Shown in pieces: positions 44,124-55,581 of a stretch of 64,000 bases of DNA. Position numbers and translations under genes: made by a program. The DNA is from Setomelanomma holmii (taxonomy: Eukaryota > Ascomycota > Dothideomycetes > Pleosporales > Phaeosphaeriaceae), in the NCBI GenBank assembly GCA_010015745.1, contig ML978223.1, positions 124,001 to 188,000 of the forward strand, read 5' to 3'. Positions within the stretch are counted from its first letter, which is position 1. Every line of letters begins with the position of its first letter. The notes below the pieces were generated by a model. The model worked only from the letters and a program-made list of their open reading frames with translations. It did no database searches and was not told where the DNA came from.

Positions 44124-44582
44124 GACGTCATTCATGGACAACATCGTGGAGGTTTGGTACACGATTAGAGACGGAGTCATACACGGAAGATAGGTAAAGG
44201 ACTCCTTACAGCGAGACTCCACATTGGAAGCTAGCGATTCCATAGATGCACGGAACAAGACGTGAGCACTGCAGCTCGAATGAAACGAAGTGAACCTCGG
44301 ATGGCGGTACGCCATTGCCGGGATCTGTTTCAGATATGACTGAATATTCTATGCTTTCAAGTGTCTTGTCATCTGCCCTGTTTGTCATGCGTTTGTCCTG
44401 TCGAGCCAACAATGAAGTAAACATGATCAATGGGTCTTCACTGCTCACCTCATTGCTCACGCTCACCTCAGGGCTCATTGTAAGGTATAAAGTATGTGTC
44501 CAATATCTAAACTTGCCAAATTTTGCATCAACATAACAAGCCTCCCAAATAGCGACAGACTTCACGAAAACATCAATCAGCC
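44124..44582. other. intergenic, BTB gene promoter
   Basis: A TATA-like TATAAAG lies at about 44486, 97 bp upstream of the next ATG. Nothing else noted. Confidence 0.5.
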
Positions 44583-45425
44583 ATGGGCAGCATCGGCACT
44601 CTTGACGAGGCGTTTCGCCGCCTCGGTATCGATCCTTACAGCGGCTTGGACGAGATCGAAACCGCCAGCAGCCAAACTCATAGCTTCAGTGCTGGCATAA
44701 TGGCCGCTAATGGAGAGTCTGGCGACAAAGACACTGGTGACGAGTTCACGTCGGCGGAAGCCAAGACAATCGAGGCACTCGACGCTCCCACAATCTCAGC
44801 TTATCCCACCATCATGACCCTCAACATCGGCGGCCGCTTCTTCAAAGTCTCTCGCGACACACTCAACGAGTCCGGTCTCTTCCGCCACCAGCTGTCCGAC
44901 CGCTTCACATGGGAGTCCGAGGCAGATGGTAGCTACTTTCTCGGCGCGGATTCCGATCTCTTCGAACATCTTCTCCGCTTCATGCGCCGCCCAGAAGTCT
45001 TTCCTCTGTTCTACGATAAGGCTAAGGGATTCGAGTATGACTTGTACAACCGTCTCGGCGCGGAGGCTGAGTACTTCCAGATCGATGTTCTGCGGGGTTG
45101 GATCAAGGAGAAGAAGTATCTGCAGGCAGTCATTACTACGACTAGCACTATGAGGGTTGACGACGTGAGTCAAATCAGTGGAGAAGTTCAGTCCAAGAGG
45201 CTAGGAAACGTTTCGGAAGACTGGCGTGTTCGCCCACGCACTCGGAAGGTCTACATCTGCCCGCGCGGTATCTACGTTCACGGAGGCAATCCCGATGGAT
45301 GTGGCGCTGCATGTCAGAAGGCACGAGGACACAAGGATGTGGAATATGACGACGAGACGTATGAGGACATTGTGATCGTGCAGAAGGAGGTAGATTTCGT
45401 GGAGAGCGTCTGCAGGTTGGAATGA
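44583..45425 (+). CDS. BTB/POZ protein, potassium-channel T1-type
   Basis: Intronless, 280 aa. The T1-type BTB domain spans about residues 78-180: TIMTLNIGGRFFKVSRDTL, SDRFTWESEADGSYFLGADS, LFEHLLRFMRRPEVFPLFYD and YNRLGAEAEYFQIDVLRGWI. This is the KCTD-like pattern, which oligomerises and often serves as a cullin-3 adaptor. The region after residue 200 has ICPRGIYVHGGNPDGCGAAC, which is fungal-specific and includes a Cys pair. The N-terminal 75 residues are disordered and acidic. There is no TM, so it is not a channel. The substrate and pathway are unknown. Confidence 0.88.
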   Translation: MGSIGTLDEAFRRLGIDPYSGLDEIETASSQTHSFSAGIMAANGESGDKDTGDEFTSAEAKTIEALDAPTISAYPTIMTLNIGGRFFKVSRDTLNESGLFRHQLSDRFTWESEADGSYFLGADSDLFEHLLRFMRRPEVFPLFYDKAKGFEYDLYNRLGAEAEYFQIDVLRGWIKEKKYLQAVITTTSTMRVDDVSQISGEVQSKRLGNVSEDWRVRPRTRKVYICPRGIYVHGGNPDGCGAACQKARGHKDVEYDDETYEDIVIVQKEVDFVESVCRLE

Positions 45426-45686
45426 GGATCGACGTTATGTCTTGGTCAAGTCTGGTCGTTATTCGCTTGCGATCTTGAAGGCACAGAAGGATGCGGGAAT
45501 CATGAATTCGTTGTGTATATGAACGTTATTAGGAAACGTCCATCATGCTTGATGGCTGAAGGATCTTCGTCTAACTAGCAGAAGCAGCGAACGCAGATGG
45601 CCGTAAAGGGATGATTTGATTCTGAGAGCTTAGCAACCTCACCTTCTGCTATTGTGATACATGGTGAAGCGAGTGACATGTCTCGT

Positions 45687-47385
45687 TCAAAGCTCGCTCC
45701 AGGGTGCACGGCCATAATACTTGAACTCGACCTGTACATCAGCAGCTATGAGTCCATGCCACACTTCCGTTTCGGCAAGTAAGTACTCGTCTTGCCAGCG
45801 AGGTAGGCGAGTGCTCTGATCAGCAGTGGTGGCAGCGGTAAGTCCTGATGCACCGGATTCCCCTCCCGACTCGCCGTCCCCTCCTTCGTCACTCTCTTCC
45901 TCGTCTTCGTAATCAACACAACGCCATTCCACTTCATCGGATGCATCGTCGATGATTTCGAGCCTACTGTCATCTCTGAAATGGTCGATGTATCTACTGC
46001 GGTTTCAAATCGTGATACATCGCAATTTGGGATATGCCGCCTGCATATCTAAGATAGCTTCGGCCCAGCGATGCAGCGCGAAAGTGGTGTCCACAACGCC
46101 AATTTCCTCGATTGAAGCCGGCAAGTCACACATGTTGAAGAACCCGCTAACGCAGAAGAAAAGCTCCTGGCAAGCAACGATCTGGCGAAGATGTGATAGA
46201 TGGGTGATAGGTCGGGCAGGGGTGAGTGTGTAAATCCAACATTCGACGTCCGGGTCTCTTAAGGCCGTAGAGATACTCATAAGAAGGGACTTCTGCGTGT
46301 GAGAGTGCTAGGGTGTCGACTGTAAGCACTTCGATGTGCAGAATGGGTATAGTACCTGCAAGATGCTGGAAGCTGCAGGACGAGAATTCTTCCGGCCACT
46401 CATAGCTGTCGCGTAGACTGGGCTCCACGGCGAGAACCATGTGCTTCAAGGCACCTAGGCGCTGGACAAAATCTCGGAAGTACGCATAGATACCGGTTGC
46501 ATTACTGTCGAGGCAGCTTAGGTCCAACGTGACCTTCAGGGAAGCAATAGATTTCAACCACTTTTCAGTCGCAGACAACTGTGGCAAACGAATGGCTTCA
46601 GGGACCTCCTGCCACTGCCCATTCTGTAGTCCGAATTCTAAGGTGGCGAGGTGCGGAAGGTTGATGAGCTCGTGTGACAGCAGACCGATGGTTGTGATAG
46701 AGTGCAAGCCCGCCAACCCGGGTATCTGGAAGAGCTGAACTCTGGTGATCGGCTGAGATTGCCAAAAAGCTCTTGCAAAGTGATGTAATCGGGCTCGTCG
46801 AGCATCCCCTGGTCAGTCTCGTGAACCCCAGAATCCATTCATTGTCAATGACTGGAGCCTGAGCGTGGATACTAGAACCACTCCTAGCACAGCCATCTGG
46901 GATCCGTTGTAGATTTCCTCTCTCCAGCGAGAATCGTACAAGGCCGGTCCGCACCGAGAATTGGCCATCCGCAGAAAATTTTCGCAGAGTTCCACTGTGC
47001 CGTCCCAATCACAACGGCAATAGTCTTTACCGAGATCTTTGTAGATCCAGCAACGGCCTTCGTGCACGATGGTTCCCACTGTGACAGCGACATCCATACT
47101 TCTCACCTTTGCGGCGACGTCGGGTCGACGCAAGAGGGTCCGGACAAGTGATCCTAGGCAGGTTGGACCTCCGCCGCCTTCGTCATAATCCGGATACAGG
47201 TGGTCCTCGGAGACACCGATGAAGACATCGCTGTGCAATGCTTCCTGCGCCACCGCACGCAGCTGTCGGCTGGTTGAAGCCAAGCGCTTTAGTGCCCTCG
47301 ACGCTCTCTACGGGTTTGTGACATTACGTGCCTGGCTTGCGATCATGCCAAGAATCTCTGCGGGTAGCTCGTCCAGTTGAACCAT
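45687..47385 (-). pseudogene. broken F-box / LRR-like gene
   Basis: ATG 47385 opens an F-box-like start (VQLDELPAEILGMIASQA), cut by TAG at 47308-47310, then continues as ALKRLASTSRQLRAVAQEA and CRCDWDGTVELCENFLR. A TGA at 46813-46815 follows near LTMNGFWGSRD. Good coding sense in neighbouring frames (DEPDYITLQELFGNL, then GLAGLHSITTIGLLSHELIN) indicates two further shifts. Another shift near 46255 moves to PDVECWIYTLTPARPITHLS and a TGA at 46005-46007. Finally an acidic C-terminus (VDYEDEEESDEGGDGESGG) runs to 45687. At least three nonsense codons and two or more frameshifts. The family is a fungal F-box/LRR-like group; no product is expected. Confidence 0.75.
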
Positions 47386-47686
47386 AGTGAGTGGAAGGGA
47401 CGAACTAGTTGTGCTCAAAGTCTGAGTCTCGGGTCGAATGGTGGTTGAATCTTTGCTTTAATATCGTATTGATTGGAGTAGAGCAAGCGGGATGGTATGC
47501 GCGTGACCGGGAGAGCAAGTTGGTTCAAATGACCGCACAGGCATTTGCAAGTGAGACCTCACAAGACAAAACAAATGGAAACCGGGAGAACCTTAGACCT
47601 GGAAGGGCAGATAGTGGCCTGAGCGTTGTTCGATGAAAATGAGTGGATTTGGCCGAATTTCGTAAAGTATTGTGCAGCTGGTTGCT
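47386..47686. other. intergenic
   Basis: About 300 bp between the decayed F-box gene and the end of the Zn2Cys6 gene. Nothing recognised. Confidence 0.5.
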
Positions 47687-49407
47687 TCAATAGCGTCCGT
47701 CCATACTCATGCTTGTGGGGTACGTAGGCGACATCGGTGGGACATCGTTATATGGTGAGTAACTCGATGGCGCCGACATTGTCCTGTCATGCCACTCCTC
47801 ACGATCTTCCTCCGGCGACGACAACTCCAGCAGTCTCTGCGGCGAACCCACGGCTAAGCCCAGTTGTGATAGCTTATCTTGCAGAATGCTAAGGACTGCA
47901 GGGTTGCCGCCCCGGAAACCACAAAGGACCTGGGATAAGTTGTGGATAAGATCGCGGGGTCCGATGCCGAAGTGAGATTCGTGATTCATGGACGGCATGA
48001 TGATCATAACGTCAGCGAGCGAATTAGCGACATCGAACAGCTTCGACTCCTGTATCGTAGTCAGCCATATTAGTGAGGTTGACATTACTCACGTACCATG
48101 CCAGGCCCATGTGCTTCGATACTCTGCTGTGACAGACTGCTGAGATTGCTGAGCACATTCTGAGCTACCTTAGCAGGAAATGAGAAAGAAAACTCATCGT
48201 CTGCATGTCCACTGCTGAGGTTCGTGACGTTCAAAGCATGCTGCCAGAGGAAGATGCGCATCCACTGTTGAGTCATCGATATGTCCGCGCGCTGAAGTTC
48301 ATTTTCCAAGCTAAGGGGTGCCTCATCACTCCCTAGCTCTAGCTGAGCGCGGGCCAAAGCGCCCCGAGCTGTTGTTGGATCCGCGGTGATCGTTGCATCC
48401 AAGATGTTGAACAGCTTACACAGCTGGATGAAAGCCGGTGTGACGGAACCATCGTTGAGGTTCTCCATGCGTGGTAGATCCGGGGCTCGCTTGAGGGTTG
48501 TGGGTACATCGTGCTGTATCGAGTGAGCTCGCTCCGTGATGAACAGCAACCAGTATATCCGCAATGTGTGTTGCACTTGCTCCGGGCCTAGGAGTATGTA
48601 ATACGCCGATATGTGAAGACCAAGGATATGTGCCTTACAGATGGCTTCCCCGAGAAGAACAGTTGACGCGTTCATGCGACCGACATTAGCGGAATAGACA
48701 TGGAGGAAGAAGCTGCCCAGAATGGAAAATATGGACACATTTTCCATGTGATCGCCATCAGCCCGCGCCCTTTTCGACTCGCTTTCGAATGTTGTACTGG
48801 ACACGCGATAGTGGCCTTCGACAGGACTTCCGGGTTCCGCGTTGATCGAGAACTGACTGACCACAGCTGCACATATGGCTGTCGCAAGAGCATACGCTTC
48901 CAAGTCATCCGGGTGTGTAAGAAGGCGAGCGGTCAGCGCTTCTGCATCAGCAACAGGCCAGATCCCGTACCCACGAGACTGGTAAATATCTAGGTACTGC
49001 GAGATGCAAGATACCGAGATTCGTTGTGGTTCCTTGTACGTCGGGGGAAATGTCGGGCTGATGATATCAGGCCATCCCGGTCCATCGACATCAGCGTCGC
49101 GGATAGGCGGCAAGGAGTCGATATAAGGGAACTCGGTCGGGCTTGGACTCGTAGCTTCATAACTGGCTTCGCTGTTACTCCTCGAATCATCTTGATTGCT
49201 CTTGCTGCGCTCTTGCAGTCGCCTAATAGCAGCCTCCGTTGTCCGTCGTGGGCCTTTAGGACCACTCTTTCCATGGGTTTTCAGATAGGTGCACTCCCAA
49301 CTCGCGACCTCGCATCGGGAACAGGGCTGGTTGCCATCGCATCGAACTTTCCTCACTGAACATGGATCACAAGCTCTTCGCGTGCCTTTCCGCGGAGCCG
49401 CACTCAT
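47687..49407 (-). CDS. Zn2Cys6 transcription factor
   Basis: Exon 1 (48097-49407) and exon 2 (47687-48049) with a 47-nt intron give 557 aa. The N-terminal binuclear zinc cluster fits CX2CX6CX5CX2CX6C (ACDPCSVRKVRCDGNQPCSR, then CEVASWEC). It is followed by a basic linker KSGPKGPRRTTEAAIRRLQE, suited to DNA contacts and dimerisation. A fungal regulatory middle-homology region follows (YWLLFITERAHSIQHDVPTT, the LGLHISAYY block). ATG 49407 is used because the frame above begins at GTG. It resembles regulators of sugar or xenobiotic genes such as the MalR/AmyR-like group, but the target is not deducible. Nearby genes are not obviously co-regulated. Confidence 0.92.
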
Positions 49408-51684
49408 CGTTGAGGCTAAGGGGCTAGTAGGCTGATGACATAAACCAGAGTGCGCGCAAGGCACCGGATCAGTTGCTTAGTCGGTCATAGCACAGCCAGA
49501 TTCGGTTGTTCCGACGTCAAAGAGTAGTTATCGGCCAAGGTAGGTGGTTCGGTAGGAATGTTCGGAAGGGGGTGCGAGCCGGATCAATCGCAATGAAGTA
49601 TTGGTCCTGCAAACTGGTGTCGTACTGTAGGTAAAGACTTGCGGCTGACGTCCGCAAGAAAAGGTGGAGGTGCGGCTGTTTTCGGTCGATCTTTCCCCGT
49701 TTGAGCATGTCTAAGCTAACCAATTAAACTCCTAGCGGATCAATTTCTCATGCCTGTGGCGCTGTTGGGCCCGCGACGAACGATGGTCTTCTTTGGATGC
49801 TGCGCGGCCCCCGAAAATCTTCCCTCTGTGTCTGTGCGATGGCTGTCGCTGGAAGACATGCTGCACGGTGATGCGCTGGAACCCGGCAGCGGCGAAAATT
49901 ATTGACCAGGGTGTAGCGTCTAGGCTCAAGCCTTACGACGTGATCTGAGAAACGAGTATGAAGAAACTCAGAACGAAGGGCGAGTTTGCTCGATACGAAC
50001 TTTAGGATTGAACAACCCGGCTGCAATGGAAGAAGCCGTCTCGATTGGCCCAACATGCATTATAGGTGATAAATGAGTCGCACTACACGGGTAGAGATTT
50101 GAATGACAACTTTTTTCTTCTGTGAATTGAGCATTGCGATCATCACAACTGGCGCGAGAATGGTGTAAGGGCAAGGCGAACGGGAGAATGCAGATGGGTG
50201 AAAGAATGGATCGTGGCTTCAGAGCATAGCGAGAGCCCAAGCTCACGCTAGCACGGCTTCAAAATCCGGACCAATATCACAGTGCCAGAGACAACGTCGT
50301 ACCTTCATCTTATGTAGTCTATGTCGAGTTTGCCCTGCGTAGTGTAAGACCCTCACGCGTAGATCGCGCATGCTCGATCTTGCAGCTAAAATCTTGTAGC
50401 GAAAGATCTGGCACCTCAAACTGCAAGGCTTGGCAGCTGCGGCCATCATTGCCTCCTACGTGCTGCATGTAGCACAGAAATCTTGAACAATGAGCAGTAG
50501 TGGTTGTCTCGTCTCCTTTTACCTGTGTCAGTCCTGGATTCGATGATCCTCCCTCCTTTCTATTCCGCTCTCACAACGGCTTATCGCGGTGCTTCCGATG
50601 TCGCCATGGCGGATTATTTCATCAAGCTCCGCGGCATACCTCCAACCTTCAGACTATTGGGCCTCTCTATTGCTGATCTCACAACTCGGCCAAGATATCA
50701 AATTTTCCTCGCCATCATATCAGTCGTCTGCGCGAGTAATTTTCGTTCCTAAAGTCAATCTCAACTCGATTTCGAGACTGACTAGGTTCGTTCATTTCTA
50801 CTTCGAGGATAGTGGCTACGAACGCATCGATAACGATGCCGATGGTCAATAGTGAGAATGGGACAAGAAAGATCTGATTCCACACCTAGGTGAGAGCATA
50901 AATCTTTGCGTTTGACTTCAGGCGTAGGGAAGACTCCGACGTGAGACACGACAAGAGATACGACAAGTTGTTGTAAACTTCCAAGATTTCGATCGCTACG
51001 GCATGATCTTGCCAATCCGCCTTGAAGTGGAAACAGCTGCCTCTTTTGCTGCTGTACGATGATAAGACTGAGGAACACGTCCTCTCAGGCAGTACTCATG
51101 CGGCTTTAAAGAAGAAGTGCTGAAGGTAGAGACTGATGGTGTTGATGGCTTCAGGCCGGAAGGAGTGTTCGGTACCGCTAGCACGAATTAGGAAAAGCGT
51201 GTGCTGACCGATTCTTGTCGTACGCCAAATTGCAGGACGCGTGAAGCCTCCAACACTCAACGCCATCTATGCGACATTCGCGATGAACTCATCCATGGTC
51301 TCTGGCACGAGTTTGCGAAATCATCGCGTTTACAGGTACATGTTTGGCGCACCTGCCATGGTATCTCCGAAGGATTGCATATTCTGGCGACGCCGCCTTC
51401 AGATCTGGTCATGGTGATGCACCGTGTTGCATTGTGTAAGCAGAGCGCAATTTGGGCGCATATGCACCCCATGAAGTTTATTCTCACATGTTCTGTGGAA
51501 CGGCGATGCACTTATGATGAGCACAGTGGCCTCCTCTTGTAAGGAGAAGCTCAAGGTTGGTTGCTCGAGCATTACACCACAATTGCGCAACGATGCACAG
51601 CGCGTCTCGATGACCAGCACGAGAGGCGTTGGGCTCGCAATGTATATATATAAGAGTCATGGCTATCTACAATTGACTAACACA
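49408..51684. other. 2.3 kb intergenic between Zn2Cys6 and NACHT genes
   Basis: No supported gene. Short open frames (50504-50752, 51201-51542) look like chance or very decayed sequence. A TATA element (51643-51653) lies at the end, before the NACHT gene. Confidence 0.5.
51643..51653 (+). promoter_or_regulatory. TATA box of NACHT gene
   Basis: TATATATATAA lies 32 bp upstream of the ATG at 51685. A strong TATA match; the gene behind it is broken. Confidence 0.5.
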
Positions 51685-54600
51685 ATGGCGACTCATCAAC
51701 AGCGCAAGTTTGTGACCGAGATTGCCGGGTACACTACTCAAACGGCAGCGAAGGTTCACGATATCAAGGACGATACTCCGCGCATCGGCATTGACGTCGG
51801 GAACATGAAGGACACGAGTCGAGCGATCATGGATTTGCTACAGAAGCAACATCAGACGAAGTGCAATAATGACCTATACAGTATACTGCGCCCTCCGCAG
51901 CCCAGCACAGACAAGATGGAAGGAATCATGAGGGATCGCGTGGATGGTACCGGTACTTGGCTTCCTTCAGAGCCCGCATTTCAGTCTTGGCTTCAATGAG
52001 ATCACTCGCTTCTTTGGATCTGCGGAACTCCGGGCTGTGGCAAAACGTACTTGGCCAGCGCCATTATTTCGTTAATACAATCTAACATCGCACGAAACTT
52101 GGACGGATGGCGAACCAGCGCTGTCGGCTTCTTCTTTCTCAGCAAATATGAAACTCACACCCGAATCGGCGGCTTTCATCAAGCTTTTCGTGAAATCGCC
52201 TGGTAGATCACTCGGTCCAGCATCGGTTATGCCGTCCACATAGCTTCTCAATGTCGCTCAAGTTCTGACATAGAAACCCTTCAAAGTGCATGGAGAAACT
52301 TATTCCTGGCCTATTTCGGAACTCAGTCCACCCGTACGCTCTACCTAATCATTGACGGCTTTGACGAGGCAGAAGGTGATGGTGAGTACAGACGTTGGGA
52401 GCTCTTGAAATTGTTATCTCACCTGCACGGTACGTCGTTCGAGAACCATATTGCATGACTCATTTCGTGCCATCGCGTTCATTGCGCCTGAAGAACTCAT
52501 GTGGACTCCACACATGCGATTCTTGCGTATCTCAGCTTGAAGCAAGAGGTCGAGCTATTCTTGGCATTGCCATGACTGGTCAAAAGACCGCCCGTGGCTG
52601 CATGTCGTTATCGCACAAATGACTAACCGAGTTGACTCAGGAACCGTAGGAGTGAACATCAGTCTCTTACTCCTCGGTCGTCCCCATCTGACACAATCTA
52701 TCAAAGTAGCAGCTTACCACCAGAATTTCGACATGGCAACAATACATATCGATACCCGTAAGACAAGGGAAGATTTGGCGCGATTTGTTGATCAAGGCAT
52801 AGCGCGTCGACTACAGCTTGAAGGAGCATCAGACGACCTGAAGGAATACATCCGAACCACAATCGAAGAAAAGGCCGATGGTATGTTCCTATGGGCAAAT
52901 CTGATGCTCGATATCCTGAAATGGCAAACGACCGAAATCGCTATGAGCGACAGCCTTGGCACCGCGCCTGAAGGGATCGATGAGATGATCACCGCAATGC
53001 TGAAGGTATATAGCTTTATGTTCAAGGGCAGAGAAGCTGAAGAGTTTAATACAATCCTAGCTTGGCTATCCCGTGCCCCTCGACCATTGACCCTCCACGA
53101 GATAGATGCGGCGTTGAGACGGCTCTCTCCAGATGCGAGTCGAGTCCTCTCTCTGGAAGAAAAGTTCAGAACCACGTACGCATCACTCATTGAAGTCGTC
53201 CGAGATGACGGACTTCCAACAGCATTGCTGCACGCTCGCAAAACGACAACGCCCAAGACCACCATTCCCGAGACAACAATAATCACCTTCACTCATGCTG
53301 CCATTGCAGAGTATTTTGTGAAGGGCTTGGACAAGTTCTCCAGACGAAAGACTGCAATTGCAGTGGGTGTCGATCGATTTGAAGCTGAGATGCTCATGCT
53401 CAAAACATGTTTTGAGGTCTTCGTAATGCCAGGCGAAGGAGCTTGGTCGGAGAGCTCGAGGGTGCTGCAACCATATGCAAAACAGAGCTGGTCTCATCAC
53501 CTCCAAGCCGCTGTCCAGACGATCACTGAACACAACCATTCCCACCTGCATATAAGGACACACGGCCCATCATTGTGTTTCATAATTTTTTAAATATGGA
53601 GGAGGCTACCCTCCAGTGGCCTTACGGGATACCTTGGGCCTTCTACAACGAGAGGTTGCTCGAGGCTCTGACAAGGTTTACTGTCATCTACAACCACTCT
53701 CGGTCGCCTGCACTGCCTGCATATATCGGATCATGGCTTGCGTTGTGTGAGAAACATCCACAACAGTCCTTACTTCCGGTGGCAAAAGTCAATGCAATAG
53801 AAGGCCTCCATGGCAACTGGCTGCCACTTCAGCACTCAAGGTGGTAGCACAGATCAAAGCGCTGGCCGAAGGCGACGATACTCTCGACGTTCTGCCGGAT
53901 AAACTTCTTCTAGGAAAGCTGGTAAGTGTTGCGCATTGGGCGAACCTGGAGCAGAATGCGTCGTGGTTCCGAAAATTTGGAATATGTCCGTGCAACTCTG
54001 GACATCTGGACAAGGCCATAAAACACTTTGATCGCGCATTGGAGCTCGATAATGATTTCCTGGAAGCTCGTGGCGGTCTAGCCAATGCGTATCGGCAGCA
54101 TGGTTACTACACTAAGGTGGTTGATCTTGAGCTCACGAATGCAAAAATCTTGCGTGGGCGCATCGCTGCTCTTCCGGAAGGAGATAGCCGGGTCAATATG
54201 TCAGCCACGGTGATATACCGTGGCCCTCTGGTGTTCTGTCCTAGGTTCTCATACCATCTTATGTCTCACGCTAGCACATTCTGGGCTTAGCGCCTGCTCG
54301 CGCCTTTGTACATAGCTCGCTCCTTCCATAGAACCAATACAGCACGATTCACACATGTTCCATTCCTGGTCCTATTGACACAATATGCTACAGAAGGAAT
54401 TGTGCGTATCATACGAAGCTGTTGCAAGGACCTATGAGCGATCACAAGACACTCCCATGGCTCTAAAGTACTTCAGCATGGCTGACGAAACCCAGCTCAT
54501 TCAAGATTGGGCGCTATCGGCGTATCTTCAGCTTCTCTCAGAATTTCGCCATGAGACACTATGGGAAGACGTAAGTCAACTATTAGAATACCTGCAAAGG

Positions 54601-55581
54601 AAAGAAGATATGGGTGGGCAAAACGGCCTAACAGTGCACATCCACAAGCATTCGTGGCCGGAAACGAAGCAGTTGGGCTTCTTCGTTATGGTCGCAACAG
54701 CTGCCAGAGAAACTGGCCGTCTTCCTTGGCTGATTGATGCATACCACACTGCAATTGAGGCAGCGGTGAACGAAAGTCACATGTCCATCCTCATTCTCAA
54801 GCTCAGCTTATCCAGGATCTATATCGACTATGCTGAAGATTTCACCCAAGCCGAACCACTTTTGGAAGCGATCATGGAGATCGCCAGCATCAAGCATCAA
54901 ATGCCCCTGCACGAGCTCGAGAAAATCAAGAAGATGCTAGCAAACGAGTTCTGCCGCATTTGCATCCGTCAACTGCTCGCATCTGGCAACCAAAGCGGAG
55001 AAGACACGCAAGCTAGAAAAATCGCCGACCTCATTGGATCTGGAGTTGAACCATCAAACTTAGCTGCGAAGATTTTCTTCGGGGAAGAGACCTTGCTGTA
55101 CCTCGCGCTCGCCTAGCGACTTGCCGGAAACATCGAAGCTGCCGGACAGACTTTGAACCCGTACATGAGAGAATGTCTTGCACTGGTCGGCGGAGATCCA
55201 GACCAGCAAGAGATCGGAGAGTGGATGTTGGGTATCAACCTCGTCGTGTTGGGAAGAAACGAAGACGGCTCGACCGTTCTTCGCCATGTTCATGCAAGCC
55301 ATGGATGGAACTGCAATGGTTGCCAAGCCATCATCACTGCCGAACATTCGATTTGCATCTGCCAATACTGCTTCGAGGTGTTCTGCGGTGATTGTCAAAG
55401 TCAGCTACAGCAGCCTAGGCTGACGCGATTCTGTATCGCAGGACACGCACGTCTTACCATAAATTCAGCATCGGTCATCAAGTTGGAGCGTCATCGCGTC
55501 GTTTTCCGTAGTGCGGTCATAGAGTTAGACGAAGCTTTGATTCATGTCGCGGAAGAATGGGCACTGGAGAAGCCAAATTAG
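51685..55581 (+). pseudogene. decayed NACHT-TPR-zinc NLR-like gene
   Basis: ATG 51685 leads into an N-terminal region (KVHDIKDDTPRIGIDVGNMK), then a TGA at 51997-51999 just before the NACHT start DHSLLWICGTPGCGKTYLA (Walker A GTPGCGKT). The Walker B-like LIIDGFDEAEG follows after another TAG (52204-52206). Coding sense resumes in a different frame at about 52640 (RPHLTQSIKV, GMFLWANLMLDIL, IPSGR-like then APRPLTLHEIDAALRRLSPD). The TPR-like half is spread over further frames (53575-53847; 53841-54290 with HLDKAIKHFDRALELDNDFL; 54385-55116, ending at TAG 55114-55116). The final Cys-rich tail (CNGC .. CICQYC .. CGDC) resembles a ZZ-type zinc finger. Fungal NACHT-TPR proteins are NLR-like sensors tied to incompatibility. 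This copy is non-functional. Confidence 0.85.

Noticed and set aside
51201..51542. Open frame 113 codons upstream of the NACHT gene
   Set aside because: No ATG-supported protein features. The stretch HLCDIRDELIHGLWHEFAKS looked protein-like but no second exon or domain could be found.
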